Shown here in pieces: positions 1 through 12,919 of a stretch of 64,000 bases of DNA. Source of the stretch: Epiperipatus broadwayi. Lineage: Eukaryota > Onychophora > Udeonychophora > Euonychophora > Peripatidae. The notes under the pieces were generated by a model, which had not been told where the DNA came from, ran no database searches, and saw only the letters and a program-made list of their open reading frames with translations. The stretch lies in assembly GCA_028023455.1 (NCBI GenBank), contig JAQFVV010012668.1:496001-560000 (forward strand), given 5' to 3'. Position 1 is the stretch's first letter. Every line of letters starts with the position of its first letter. Position numbers and translations under genes: made by a program.

Positions 1-170
1 TTGCATTTTACTTATTATTGATTGAATTCTTGATGCATAGCATTTTTTTTTTTAAATTTGCATTTTGCACTGCTTTGGAATCTGATCGCAGATGCATATT
101 TGCAAATTTTGAAAGCTAAATATTGATGAAACAAAATTCCAGCTACTTTTTTGACATTTACCATTAAACC

Positions 171-481
171 TTTTCTGTTTTTGTAATTCGAATTTCATAG
201 CATTTTCTTGTTTTTTTGTAATTTGTATTTTCGAAGGATTTGTTGGATTTATTTTGCCTTAGGCATTTTTAATTTGTCTATTTCAGTGATTTTCGGATAG
301 AAATTCTTTGTGTGGGGGGTATTTGCATTTGATGCATTTTCACTGATTTCTGTTTTTGTAATTCAAAATTTTATAGCATTTTCTTGTTTTTTTTTATTTG
401 TATTTTGTAAGGATTTGTAAAGATTTATTTTTGCCTTAGGCATTTTTAATTTGTCTATTTCAGCAATTTTCGAATAGAAAT
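171..481. repeat. Two diverged tandem copies of a ~175-bp unit
   Basis: Copy 1 (171-307) and copy 2 (346-481) share the same order of words: TTTCTGTTTTTGTAATTC, ATAGCATTTTCTTG, GCCTTAGGCATTTTTAATTT and a TCTATTTCAG segment. The copies differ by many substitutions, so the duplication is old. It lies just outside the recognisable LTR of the neighbouring Gypsy element. Whether it belongs to that element is unclear, because the other LTR has no matching sequence. Confidence 0.8.
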
Positions 482-569
482 TTATCATTTGCATGATTTG
501 AGGTGTTTGTTGATGGTACTGCAGCATCACTTGGTGGCCACATTGGGCATAGGTTACAACTACCGTCCA

Positions 570-767
570 TAATATTAATTAATCTTAGGAATTTATTTCC
601 ATATCTGTAAGGTTTTACAGTTAATTTAATGTTTTAGAAATTGTTTCCATATAAGGTAATTTATAAACTCTTCCATTAATCAATATATATATTTCTTTAA
701 ATTATATTTAATTGAAACATTTCTTTTCAATAATTTATTTAAGTTAAACATTCTTTAATATTTTACA
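570..767 (-). repeat. 3' LTR of the Gypsy element
   Basis: Direct repeat of 5,340-5,499, sharing AATATTAATTAAT, CCATATCTGTAAGGTTTTAC and TTTCCATATAAG with small indels. It starts with TG on the minus strand directly after the polypurine tract. The left (outer) end is not clear. Confidence 0.8.
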
Positions 768-1389
768 CTCTTCCCCTTACTGCAGAAAATAGTTTATGCT
801 TACATATAGTTGTTGAATCTGGCTGGTCTTCAGATATGATGTCTGGGCAATCTAGTTGCTAATCCACTTGGATTCATTCTAGTTCCTGTTCTATTGCTTT
901 TGGTTCCAGGTTACAGCTTTCTCATTTTTCCTCTTCATCCTCAATCTGTGGTGTTGTTTCCACTATGTCTTGTCTTTCTTGATTTTAATCTTTTGGCATG
1001 GGCAGTGCAATTTGCCAATCTTCTTCGAATCGCCGATGGACATGATTTACATCTTCTGTATAATGCCCCATCTTGGACTTGAATGATTTCTCTTGTTTTT
1101 GATAGCATTTTCACAATTAATCCTTTAAACCATTTCTTCCAGATTATATCTCGAACCCAAACTCTGTTGCCAATATTATGATGTATATATTGTCTCTTTT
1201 CCGATCCATTGTTTGTATTTTTTCATTTTTCTCATTCTCTATTTTATCAGAAGTACTTGAACATAAAGTGATAATTTAATTCTCAGTTTCCTTCCCATCA
1301 GCAGTTCTGCTGGAGATTTTCCTGTAGCTTTTGAAGGGGTGAAGTGTTGATGCAGCATAGTGTTATAAATTGCTTGCTGCATACTTACG

Positions 1390-1980
1390 TTATTTGATTT
1401 CTTGGGGGCCTTTTTTAATTATCTGCACAGCCTTTTCAGCAAGGACATTTGACTCTGGATGATACAAAGGTGCATGTATGTGTTTGATGTCATTGTCAAT
1501 AAAAGAGATTTCCATTTCTTGTACAGTGAAACCAGCACTGTTGTCAGTAATGATGGTTTCCAGTAAACTGTGGCAAGAAAACACAGCATTTACATTTTCA
1601 ATCTTCTTTTGTACTCATATCTTTTACAATATGATACTCCATCCATTTGGAGTATGTGTCTATGAGCACTAGCTTGCTGTTTATTGGTCCTGCATGGTCA
1701 ATATGTACTCCCTGCCAGATTTCTGTTGCTATTGGCCACAGATCATATTGATTTGCCTTCATATTAGTTTCAGATTGACATGGTGTGAATTTTTTTATGT
1801 ACTGCTCAATGTCTGATTTTTTTTGGCCATCAGATGTAACTAATAACTAATGCTTTGGCTTGCCCAACTCTGGGGTAACATTTGTGTAAAAGCTTTAAAA
1901 CTTGTCTATCTTCCATTGGTATTACAACTTGATCCCCTATTAGTACACATCCTGTGGCAACATAGGGCAGCTTTGGCCAT
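1390..1980 (-). pseudogene. Gypsy integrase remnant
   Basis: The minus-strand frames give a retroviral-type integrase core broken by stops and frameshifts. Three landmarks of the D,D(35)E fold are legible. VHIDHAGPIN (about 1,690-1,720) carries the first Asp. ITDNSAGF (about 1,540) carries the second. YHPESNVLAEKAVQ (about 1,420-1,470) carries the Glu region. A CQSE fragment upstream fits the end of the HHCC zinc-binding part. The family joins element cDNA to host DNA. This copy cannot do so because the frame is interrupted. It lies next to RNase H, as expected in Gypsy pol. Confidence 0.88.
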
Positions 1981-2006
1981 CCATTCTTTATCTCCATAAG
2001 CTGTTG

Positions 2007-2290
2007 CTAGCCTTTGTCATCTTTTGTCCAACTCACTACTTTTTTACTGTTCAGGATTTCTGATTTCAACACATCAAAGTAGTTTATTTCCATCTCCATG
2101 CTGCTTGGTTCTTCTTTATATGGGATTCGGTATAGAACATCTGCATTTTGAAATTTCTTTGCCCTTCTTATATTCCAGTTTGTAATCATAAGATGACAGG
2201 ATGTTTTTCCAGTGCATCATACATGTGCTTAAATGTTTGGGTACTGATTTGTCATGTTCCAGAATCCCTAGCAATGGCTTGTGGTCAGTT
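2007..2290 (-). pseudogene. Gypsy RNase H end and connection to integrase
   Basis: The minus strand encodes ADVLYRIPY within a 60-residue open stretch. This matches the ADALSRLP-type signature that closes the RNase H/tether region in Gypsy pol. It lies between the RT remnant (higher coordinates) and the integrase remnant (lower coordinates). The enzyme would degrade the RNA strand of the RNA/DNA hybrid. The upstream part is frameshifted and the copy is non-functional. Confidence 0.75.
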
Positions 2291-3369
2291 ATTATTTAAA
2301 CTGTTTGCTGAAAATGTAGTGATGAAATTTTTCCAGAGCAAGGATAATAGCTAAAGCTTCTTAATCAATCTGACTATAAATTTCTTTCTGCTTTTGAGAG
2401 CACATGTGATGCATATGCAATGAGCTATTCACCCTATAACATGGGTGAGAAAGAACTGCTTCCACCCATCACTCTGATGCATTCATGGTTAAACACAGTT
2501 CCAAATTTTGAAATGTATTAACAATTTGTCAAATGATAATAGGTCTTTAGTTTTGTTAAATGCTTCATCATGAATTTCCAACCATTGCCACTTTTTATCT
2601 TTTCTCAAAAAGTCGTACAAGATTTTACTATGTGTGCTTTATTCTCTAAAAAAGGCTTAAAAAAATTTTAATCCTAAAATACATCTGCAGTTGTTTAACA
2701 TTTTTATGCTCATCACATTTTTCATTGCTCTAACTTTCTCAGGTGCTGGTTTCTTCCCCCTATCAAAAATTATGTATCCAAGAAAAATCCAATTCTTTTG
2801 CATGCCATATGTTTTTTTGGGTGTTTAATTTTACTTCCATTTCGTTTAATTTTTCACATATGGTAAAGAGTCTTTTGTGCAGCATCACTTAATCATTGAA
2901 ATATAGAATGACCCATTCCAGACCATCAATTTTGGTTTGGAAAATGTTAGGAGATGTTTATATGCCAAATAGTAAACAATTACATTTAAATAATCCCATT
3001 GGTGTTGTCAATGTTAAAATTCTGATGACTTGTCTGTCATGACTGGCTAGTATTTCCTTCACATTAGGGTATACTCCCCTGTTCACATATTTATTTACAG
3101 TTACTCTGTAATCACCATAGTCAAATTTCACTATTTGGCTTGGTTATCACTACTATAGGCATGGCCCAATCCAATATTTCAATTGACATTAATACACCCT
3201 TAGCAACCAATGACTTTAGTTTCTCCACCATTTTCACTTTTTGAGCAAATGGAAATTTTCTGTAGTTTACACATGACCAGTTGCAATTGTCCAGCAACTC
3301 TATCTCGACTAGGTTCATATTAATTAATCCCAATTGTTTATTAAACAAATCAGGATATTTATAGGCCAT
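2290..3369 (-). pseudogene. Gypsy reverse transcriptase remnant
   Basis: The open stretch at 3,121-3,369 matches the N-terminal RT region (acidic segment, then VEKLKSLVAKGVL, then a MPIVVITKP stretch where the family has a pattern like 'P.V.V.K.'). Continuing frames show YGDYRVTVN, then ILYFND at the place of the YxDD catalytic box, so at least one catalytic Asp is altered. A thumb/connection segment, ILYDFLRKDKKWQW, follows. Several stops and shifts separate these blocks. The enzyme copies element RNA into DNA. This copy is inactive. Confidence 0.88.
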
Positions 3370-3616
3370 CTCTTGTTCCAGAGAAATTTTTTTAATAATA
3401 TTAATTTGTATATCCAGTTTGTGGAACCACTCTCTCCCAACTATCAGGACTGATCTTCCAGCTGACTATGTACAGGGGAAGATGTACTTTTTTACCACAG
3501 TAGTTAATTGGTGCTGTCACATGGCGTATCAGTTTAAGTGCATTTCCATTTACATCATGCCCACTAAAGTTTGTTTTCTCTATTTTACTTTTGTTATTGG
3601 CTGATGACAGTGACAG

Positions 3617-3955
3617 CTAATCAGTAAATGACATCAGCGAAATACCTAATCCACTATCAATTTCCTTTGACAGTTCTTTGTTGCAAAGTTGCAGCTTCAT
3701 CATAAAGTGATTTAGAACTTGGGTGCTCATGTTTTTAATTGTATGATAATCTCCCCTATTTTCCTTGAATAGGTGATTTACTTTTGCCTTTCCAGTTGCC
3801 TTCCTGATTGCAAATACATGTGATGTGCCCCTTTTGTCCACATTTAAAACATGACTCTTTACACCACCTACATTCTTTTGATATGTGGCCTTTTTTACCA
3901 CCCCAAAACATATTATGCTAATATTCTTAGTTTTTTTTTTAGCTTTCAGCAGCAA
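3617..3955 (-). pseudogene. Gypsy nucleocapsid/zinc-knuckle region remnant
   Basis: A 112-residue Lys-rich open stretch lies between gag and the protease/RT part. The pattern CFGVVKKATYQKN followed about 20 residues later by a second degenerate block resembles two CCHC knuckles in which most Cys/His ligands have been replaced. Nucleocapsid domains bind and package element RNA. Here the metal ligands are lost. The downstream 3,400-3,615 interval would hold the protease, but I could not recognise a D[TS]G active site. Confidence 0.55.
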
Positions 3956-4099
3956 AGACTTTTCCTGCTATGCTTTAAAAAAACATGTAAGGTTTTCATT
4001 CCTCTTAGTGCTAAACACCTGAGCCTGTTCAAGTGTTAACTCGTGAGCGATGTCTTTCTTAATGGCCATCTTGTACACAATCACAGGTTCAGTGAATTG

Positions 4100-4474
4100 T
4101 TATCTAAAGCTATCGTCAGACATTCTCCATAATAACTGGTCCACAAGTATTTTGTTCACAAATTCACCACACCCATAACTTTTTATCAATTCCCTAAGAG
4201 CTACATTATACTCTTTAATTTTTTTACCCTCCAGCTGCTTCCTTCTTTGCAAGATTAAGTGAACTATGTGCTGTGATGAATGAAGGCTGAAATGATCATT
4301 TAATTTCTCTATTAGATCCTCATACTTTATTTTCTCAGTAATAGCTAAGTCAAATAATCTATTTACTACTTCTATTACTTTAATACCCACTAAACACATG
4401 AGTGCAGCTACTTTCCTTTTATTATTTTCAATGCCATTCAAGGTAAAGAAATTTTGTAACTGTATAGTATCCAA
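4100..4474 (-). pseudogene. Gypsy gag (capsid) remnant
   Basis: A 124-residue helical, charged open stretch. It contains RKVAALMCLVGIKVIEVVN, then YEDLIEKLNDHFSLH, then a Gln/Arg-rich helix QRRKQLEGKKIKEY, and ends in LLWRMSDDSFR. This is the usual layout of the Gypsy gag capsid (a 'LR..L..HF' stretch, then 'F..R.Q..GE.I..Y...L..L...C'). It precedes the zinc-knuckle remnant on the same strand. Gag forms the particle in which reverse transcription occurs. The start codon is uncertain. Confidence 0.75.
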
Positions 4475-5339
4475 TGGCTATTCAGATGCATTGCTAACTT
4501 CGAATTCAGCTATTTTGCCCCAAAGCACTCATGACTGATTACTGAACAATTAGAATTACTACTAACTTTAATTACTATAATACTGTACTTTTCTATCTTA
4601 AGATCGAAAACCAAAATGCCATACGCTTACTAATGGCTTAAACTCTTTCCTATTTCTCTAGGTTTGAACAGTAACTGCCAATAATTTGATTTTTTAACTT
4701 AACTGCTATTCACAGGTTCAATGCAACCACACCAATATTTTGCTGTCTCCCCAACTATGATTGGGAAAAATATACAATAAAACTCCACAGAATAACAGCA
4801 CATATTGGAAAAATATTTATTATACTGACCTTTACCACTCATATAAAGTCTGTATTTGAGCCGGCTTAATTCACTAGTTAATTATTGAATAGCGAACACT
4901 GTTTATACAATTAAGGAAAAGCTATTAACTTTACCTTCACTACTGTCTATGGGCATTATAATACAACCCTCGACAAGTCTCTTGAGGCATTTCAAAATAA
5001 TAAGACCGAGATGATCTGTCAAAAGCACTAGTCAGCTTAGTGACCTACAGAAGCCAAGATCCTGGGAAAAAAAATCTCTAATGATCTACTACTCTTCAAC
5101 TCACAGATGCATTAACAGTAGCAGTTATCCCAGAAAAAGCTAGCAGTCCTTTTTTTCTAGCTTTTTATATAATCTCTTCCTTTGTTTCTCTTATCTTTTC
5201 TGGAATAAATTCTTTGGCTTTAATCAGTTTGTATTATTTAGTTTGTTATCATACAATGAAATTCCTTAGCTTTTTAATTATATGATTAATTACTCTCTTA
5301 GGAATTAGTTTCCATATATGGTCAATTTACAAAGTCTAT

Positions 5340-5499
5340 AATATTAATTAATGTTAGGAATTTCCATATCTGTAAGGTTTTACAATTAATTTAATATTTT
5401 AGGAATTCCTTTCCATATAAGATAATTTTACGTTTAATTGAAAACATTTCTTTTCAATGATTTATTTATTTAAGTTTAAACATTCCTTAATATTTTGCA
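5340..5499 (-). repeat. 5' LTR of the Gypsy element
   Basis: Direct-repeat partner of 570-767 with the same word order and a TG start at 5,499 on the minus strand. The inner boundary and primer binding site could not be fixed. The sequence between about 4,480 and 5,340 holds the rest of the 5' LTR/leader and shows no recognisable frame. Confidence 0.75.
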
Positions 5500-5509
5500 C
5501 TAAATATTG

Positions 5510-6960
5510 GGGAGAAAAAATTTTTCAGAGGACGCTCCAGTAAATATATATTTGAGGTTATAAAGATAGCAAATATTAGATATATATTTAAAATTGCAAA
5601 TTTATTTATATAATGTTAAAATATTTTGTTTAATTTACAGTAAATCTTAAAAAAAAATCGATAAAGGAACCAATAATGATGATCTCCTCCATTAAAAATG
5701 CACTTGGAAAAAACACATGCTTTTAATTACAGAGGTATAATATTTAAATTGTGAAGAAAATGTGATTACTTTAGATAAATTCATGTTTGAAATGTGATAT
5801 TTAGTGAGAAGGGAAAAATAAATGCTATAGTAACATATCTATATTTTAATTAGCATATAATTAAGAAAAAAATACAAGAAAAAAATCATTACCTGGGTTT
5901 TAAAATACAGAGGTATAGTATTTAAATCACAAACAAAATGTGATTACACTACATAAATTTATGTTTGAAATGTGATATATAGCGGGGGAGGGGGCTAAAA
6001 ATGTTTTAATACCATATTTACATTTAGTTTTCATTAGCGTATAATTAAAGTTAAAACATCAATATTTCAGTATGGTTATATTTCTCTTAAAATCTTTTGT
6101 TTAATTTACATTAAATTTTAAAAAGTTTTGGTTAGTGAGGCTATATTTCTCAAATTTAATATATAATATTAAAATCTTTGATAAACATTATCTTTAGCGG
6201 ACCAAAACATATGTGCTCTGGCAGAATAATTTTGAACTCTAATGCATAATTCTCAGCAATATATATATAATAAATTCATAAATACGGTGTCACTATTGCA
6301 AAGTTCTGAATGAAAATTCCTGCAGATAGGATGAAAGTAGGGCATTGCTAAGTATCCAACTGCAATTTTAGCTTACATTTTGCATGCATAAACATAATCT
6401 GCATTGCCATCTAACACCATCTGCACTTTCAGCATATATGCCCAATGAATACTGTTCATTGCAATGCTGACATAGAATATTGTTCTTTAGCAGTTACCTC
6501 ATCACTAACCACCTCATTGCCAATTACGAAATTCGAAATTCCTCCATCAACTTCTATAAACACCAAGAGTCTGCATGAATATCCAGAAGATATAACATTT
6601 CATTTACTGGCATAATAAGTGTCACACAATTTATGCCTTATTGTAGTTAGTCATGAAGTAATGCGATTCTCATGAGTTCTCTGAATGGATTTCAAACACC
6701 AGATAACGTATGTACAATTACTTTGTCAAAGTACAAACTTTACCACTACATATATTGTCAAAGGACCAAGTTTACAACTGCAGGAAAAAGAAAGAAAAAG
6801 TAAGAAAATTCAGAAAGTTTGAAATTATTCCATCAGAGCATGTATATTTCAACCCACTGAAGGTAATGTTTATCAAATTTTTTGTTTAATTTACCTTAAA
6901 ACTAAAAAAAAATTGTTAAAGCAACCAATTAAAAAACAAAACACCAGGATTTACATAACC
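5510..6960 (+). repeat. Dispersed AT-rich repeat family A, plus orientation
   Basis: Blocks at 5,520-5,650, 5,720-5,830, 5,905-6,060, 6,090-6,130 and 6,840-6,930 are the reverse complement of blocks in 35.3-41.2 kb. Hallmarks are ATCTTTTGTTTAATTTACA, GAGGTATAATATTTAA with AAATGTGATTACT, and a GCTCCAGTAAATATATATTTG block. No protein is recognisable. The stretch 6,230-6,840 between blocks shows nothing I can name. Confidence 0.7.
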
Positions 6961-7039
6961 TGGGTGCAGTCTGGTCTTAAATAAATATTATTTCATTAAT
7001 AGGTTTATTATTATAAATCCTGAGAAAATGTAATTTTAC

Positions 7040-7805
7040 TTAAATCAATTAATAAGCATTTATATAGCATATGTAAACAATTGTATTACATTCAAATATC
7101 AGCCTTTCACGCTAATTGTGCATACGTTTTGTGAGTGTTAATAATAAATGAATACTTTCGCACCAACACAAGATATAGTATTTATGCAGGAATAAAAGGA
7201 ATCCTCTTATTCCTACAACTCAAACGCTTATATATGAGCAAATCTGAAGTACTGACAAAGAAAGCATGACGATGGAACAGTATAAAAGCATTTGAGTTGT
7301 AGGAATAAGAGGATTCCTTTTATTCCTGCATAAATACTATATCTTGTATTGGTGAGAAAGTATTCATTTATTATTAACACTCACAAAGCATATGCACAAT
7401 TAGTGTGAAAGGCTGATATTTGAATGTAATACAATTGTTTACATATGCTATATAAAATAAATGCTTATTTACATATTATTAAGTTTCAGTTGGAATGACA
7501 TTTAGTAAATTCTAGATAATTTCACCGATGTTACTCATTCAGACATCATACATAGTAATTTAAAGTGACTGTTACATCATCATGCTTTCTTTGCCAGTAC
7601 TTCAGATTTGCTCATATATAAGCATATGAGTTGTAGGAATAAGAGGATTCCTTTTATTCCTGCATAAATACTATATCTTGTATTGGTGAGAAAGTATTCA
7701 TTTATTATTAACACTCGCAAAGCGTATGCACAATTAGCGTGAAATGCTGATATTTGAATGTAATACAATTGTTTACATACGCTATATAAAATAAATACTT
7801 ATTTA
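7040..7805. repeat. Foldback cluster of family B (three copies, one inverted pair)
   Basis: A plus-oriented copy (about 7,052-7,280) is followed by a minus-oriented copy (about 7,281-7,471), then a second, longer minus copy (about 7,480-7,805). Shared words include ACAAGATATAGTATTTATGC, AGGAATAAAAGGAATCCTC and GAGCAAATCTGAAGTACTG. The AGGAATAA...TTATTCCT segment is itself a short palindrome. The same family forms the array at 49.7-50.9 kb. No coding capacity is seen, so it is a non-autonomous element or a satellite seed. Confidence 0.85.
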
Positions 7806-7809
7806 AATC

Positions 7810-9720
7810 AATTAATATAAAAGATATCAAACCCCCTCCCCCATTTTCAGATAAATAAAACATGCTAAAATTACAAAGACATTTAAATCAAATTTTATTA
7901 ATTCATTCTTTTATACTTCATTGATTTTACAACTTTGGAAGAAAAAGGAAATATTAAAAGAAAGGAAATATTAAATTATTTCAAAAACTATATTATTTTT
8001 GATATATATTTAATCACATCTTTTTTTTTTTAATTTTAGCAAAATTTAAATAAAGGAAAGTATAGTATTTTAAACTATGACATTTTATATTTTTATAATG
8101 AAACTGGCACAAGCTCCCAATCACTAATACAAACTAATATTATCTGGAATAGTTTATGACAAACTACTTCTGAATACATTATAAATGATGCACAATGACA
8201 ATCAACTTCACTTCAAGCTACTGTATTCCTTCTGGTAGAGATAATAAGTTCCACTTACTCAAGACTATATTGTTTTTCTTCTTATTCCAAAACCAGAATA
8301 ATAACAATCAGAATATATTTTAAAATCAATCTACTTGACATATAAGGTTGATACCAGATTTGTTGAATGTTTCCATCTAATTGTTTAAAAGTAGTTGTAA
8401 TTACTTAAATAGACCTTCAAATTAGTCAACCTTTAAATGTAAAAAAAAAAAACCCACACAGGTTGGATTTTAATCAGAAATGGTTTAAAAATTCTATAAA
8501 CCGATCAGAATTTTACTAAATATAATCTGAACTTAAGAGAGATTAAAAAAAGAAAAATATCTGTTATATAAAACAAAATTTCTTTAATTATATCAAACAA
8601 TTTTCAGTGTGAAACCAAAATGATATATATAAAAATGATAGAATCAGAAAACTATTATGTGTACAGATAATTTAATATCACAGTAATTACAAATAATATT
8701 TAAAAAGAGAGTTTAATAAAAAATATAAGCATTTGACATTTACTGATATTTTATATTTCTGGTCATAAAAATTCTTTAAAATCATTATTCAAAATTTTAA
8801 ATATATTAAAATGTTTTTAAAGGTACTACTTATTGGGGAAAAAAATCTTATCATTTATTTTGAGCAAACAAAATACTTGAATTTAAAGCATAATTATTAC
8901 AATAGAATGCATGATGTGTAAATAAAAGATATGATGCAATGTAAAAGCTCTTAGTTTCATTAATACTTTATCAGTCTCAGAAAAATCTGATATAACTTCA
9001 AATTTAACATTTTTTTCCTCTTCAATTTATATAATAATACATCTTGTAGTTTAATAAAAACAAAACAATGATATACATAAAATATAATAAATCAGGACAA
9101 TGGCTTAAACTAGTGCTGCAAAGGCATTTGCAATAAATAATTTTTTTAAAAAAAAGTAATTATAAATATCACTGAAGAAAAATAACAGTATTTCCAATAT
9201 TTTTCTTAGAACAAAGAACAGAAAGAAGAATTAAGGTTACAGTATATTGCTTTAATATTTTTAAATGTGATCCATGCTGAAAAATGCCGCATCAGACTAT
9301 GATTTATCATCAAACAATAGGATAAAATAGCAGTCTAAGGAACAAAATATATATAATACATATAGCAGTCACTCATAAATTAATATGGCTAGTAGAATTC
9401 CAAGCAAAAAAGAAAGAAAGAAAGAAACTGCTTTAGAAATAAGTTTTGAAATAATTATACAAACCAATCTGTGATCACAAATATGGTAACATGTGGAATA
9501 TGCTGATCCATTTTTCTGTATGCTGTCTTTTAATTTCTTCAACAGATAACTTGTCTTTGTGAAATATACCAATACCACATATAATTGTAGTTCTCCAATG
9601 TATTATATTCTCTATGCTTTCTTCTCAATGGAAACAATCAAAATTCACTTTCTGAAAATTTGTGAAATAATTCTTATAACTTAGATAGGATCTATCTCTT
9701 CCTTGAAAACCATGATCAAG
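7810..9720. other. AT-rich DNA, no gene seen
   Basis: Only homopolymer A/T runs and short accidental frames. A small C-rich word (CCCCCTCCCCC) at about 7,831 follows the foldback cluster. No exon-like frame with splice sites was found. Confidence 0.6.
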
Positions 9721-9721
9721 T

Positions 9722-9813
9722 TCACCACACATTTTTTTTAGAAAATTTTGCATTGTTCATTTATTTATTCACCACACATTTTTTAAAGAAAATTTTGCAT
9801 TGTTCATTTATTT
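9722..9813. repeat. Tandem duplication of a ~46-bp unit
   Basis: The words TTCACCACACATTTTTT, AGAAAATTTTGCATTG and TTCATTTATT occur twice in direct order with very few differences, which points to a local and fairly recent duplication. Confidence 0.85.
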
Positions 9814-9819
9814 TGCAAG

Positions 9820-12800
9820 TCTATTCCAATGAAGGCATACTCTTACAATAGTGGACATATAGTATCTCATCCAGCAAGTTGAAGATCATATTAATTAGTT
9901 GGATGATCTTGCCATTATATTCTTACAATTTACAGAATATCTCTAAATTAAACGTTTCTAGGATTTTTATATTATAATGATAGAGTAGTGAAGTCTCATT
10001 CCATACATTAAATTAGATAAAATAACAACTACCATATACTATTCAAGTGCAATAGTTACTTCTCTGTGACAAAATACTCTATAAAAGTAGCAGCACATTG
10101 GAATATGTGTTGCATTTCAGCAACTAAGTCTATCTTTCTACTTATAAAACTACAAGATATTTTCTTCAATCACTGGCTAATAAAAAACTTTAGTTTTTTG
10201 AACATTAATTATTAAATTAAATTCTTTAAATGCTAAATTTGAAATACTAAGTACATTCAATAAATCATCTTCTAAAGTACCAAAAATAGCACAATTATTA
10301 GAACATTGTCAATCCAGCCAAGAAGATGAAGTTTTTGTTTTTATTTTTAACCAATTCAAAGTAAAAATTCCACTATAAAACCTGTATTACATCTTGATTC
10401 ATGTTTCACTAGGCTGCATATAAATAATTCCTAAGATCACTGCTATAAAAAGTAAAAACAAGATCGGAGCAAGTACATTCTTGTTAACACCAATTTTTTG
10501 GTTCAAATGCCTGATTTTCTACTGGTAGTAATAACATTTTCTTTCATTCTATCATGTAAAAGCTGTATAAAACAAATGTTGATGGATGGCCAATTAATTT
10601 CAAACAATGCCATAAAATGTGTTTGAATAACTGAATAAAATGCTATGAACAATGGATCAGCAAAATATAACATCACTTATATAATGCTGATTCCAGGACT
10701 TAAAAAAAAATAGAGAGACAAAATATAAATAAAAGAAAAAAATATGAGATCAATGCCTTAAAATTTTACCATACTCAACTTATGTCTAAAACTCTCGTGT
10801 TAATGTAGATATTTTCAATAAAGTAAAGCTTATACATATATATGTGCTTTTCTGGATATAATTTGTCATGCAAACAAAAAAAAAGATAAATTATAAAATG
10901 ACTTATGCATCATATGCATATCAGATCTCTTGCCAATATTTAATGATTTGCTATTAATGACATGTGGAACGTAAGAGAGACTATAATAAAAATAAAATTG
11001 ATAAAAATTAAAAAAATTGAAATGAAAAATAAGAATAAAGCAAAACTAACATTATAAGTAATAAAGATAAAAAATAAATATAAATGATAACAAAATTAGT
11101 AAATTTTTAAATATATAATTTAAAATTTCGTCAAGTAAAAATGATGGGAAAACATAATAGCTAAACTGACGTTTATTAAAAAAAATGAGAGAAAAAAAAA
11201 TTAAATGCCTGCAAAAAAGGACATAATAAAATTAAAAAGGATTCATTTGGGCTTATTCTAAGTATAATAATGAAGACTGTTCTAAACGAAACAGATGGAA
11301 GAAAAACAAACAGTAAAAAAGAACATATATAATTAAAAAAAACAAAAAGAATGTAATTATGAGTATTTGAGACATATAAAAAAAGATATGAAGGTTTTGA
11401 AAATTATTTTGGAATAAATATCTTATCTGTCTTTTGACATATATATGCTTCTAAAATACTTAATTATAATACTAAAATTAACTTAAATGTATTTTTATTA
11501 TAACTCGATTTCATATAATATTCTTATACTTAATCAATTATTAACTAACTTCCATGTTAATTATCAGATAAGTGCATTTGACCCTAAGCAATAATTTTCC
11601 AGTTAATTTAGTACAATTATTATATTCAAATAAAATTTAGTTCATGATCTCTACTATTTCATGTATAGTTATTATAAATCAAAAATTATTTTATAATTAC
11701 TATCTTCTGAAAATTTATCCAACACCTTCATTTGCATTTTTAAATACTCAACATAATTTATTAAAAAATAAAACTTAATTTATGACGAAACCAGATATTA
11801 TCTCTTAACCTCCTTTCACATTAATGCGATACAATTTCACGCTTTATAGTGGATTTATTTAACTTTTTTAATAACACTTATTTCAATATTTGATTTAATA
11901 CATACTTTTGCAATTTATTATTTAATAATATAAAGACTTGAATAGAATAATTTTCAATAAAAATTTTATTCAAATATTTGATATGCTGTAAATACACAAA
12001 TTCAATTCACAAAATTTCATTATTCTGACAATTTATATATACAAATACGCATTCTCTCTTCCTTTGACATAAACAGAATAGATTGTCATTTCAATGTAGC
12101 AACACATTTTAAATTTTCAAATGATTTTTTAAATAGGTGTCATATCATTAGCAGCTACTTATCAGTAAATGTAAACATTCTCTTTGGAAGAGTAAAAAAA
12201 AAAAAAAAGTAATTTAAGAATAAATCATACAAAAAAAAAAAAAAGAAGACTGAAGATAATTGCCATGCATGTAATTAAATGATATAAATGTGGCTGCTAA
12301 AACTCACAAGCACTTTATCAGAATTAGTGTGCATAGATGATATTGCCATGAAAAGACCATGGTGACTGGACTCTATACTAATTTCAGTCACTTAAAATAT
12401 CAAGTAAAACAAAATGGTGAAGGAATGAGAGACAAATTAAAAAAAGAATATTATAAATTTATGTAAAGGTCAACTACTTTCTGGAAAAAATGTAAATGAA
12501 TGCTAAAACAAAGCACCACAAATTGGTAGGGTTTGAGTTCAAATTTTTAGAACATTGAAATTTTGAAGGTATTATATATACAATGCAAAAACACCAAGGT
12601 TGTGTAGTAAAAAGCATGCCACTTTTAAGTCTATCAGATGCTTACACAGATGGTTATTGAATAAAAAGAATAAGACTACTATTGTTAAATATCAGGGTAA
12701 AAAATTTAAACAAAAAATATTAATTATTAAAAGCTCACACTAGTTGATTATTCCATTAATGTTCACAAAATAATTAATAAAAAGTAAAAGGGATGTTGTA

Positions 12801-12900
12801 TAAACATAACAAAGAACATAAGTTTAAAACAAGGTAATCATAATTAAAGAAAACAAATTTTTATTTTAGAAAATAGTTGTGATGACAAAAATATTGTGAT
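9820..12900. other. AT-rich DNA, no gene seen
   Basis: No supported gene. The 10,980-11,410 part is strongly A-biased on the plus strand, with few T runs, unlike the surrounding sequence. Poly-A tracts occur at about 12,195 and 12,230. Otherwise there are only random short frames. Confidence 0.55.
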
Positions 12901-12919
12901 GAATATATTTTTTGATTAT

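Larger units (their letters stand above)
567..5500 (-). mobile_element. Decayed Ty3/Gypsy LTR retrotransposon
   Basis: Read on the minus strand the order is LTR, gag, nucleocapsid, protease region, RT, RNase H, integrase, polypurine tract, LTR, which is the Ty3/Gypsy order. The shared LTR part lies at about 5,340-5,499 (5' LTR) and 570-767 (3' LTR). Both begin with TG (TGCAAAATATTAAGG and TGTAAAATATTAAAG on the minus strand) and are clearly diverged. A purine-rich tract, AAGGGGAAGAG, directly precedes the 3' LTR (about 768-779) and fits a polypurine tract. All reading frames are interrupted by stops and frameshifts, so the element is dead. No envelope-like frame is visible, and I could not fix the inner LTR ends or a target-site duplication. 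Confidence 0.9.

Noticed and set aside
115-5510. Possible longer LTR (from about 122) with a CTAAATATTG target duplication at 115 and 5,500
   Set aside because: The 171-481 sequence has no counterpart beside the other LTR, and Gypsy target duplications are shorter. The word match is probably chance.
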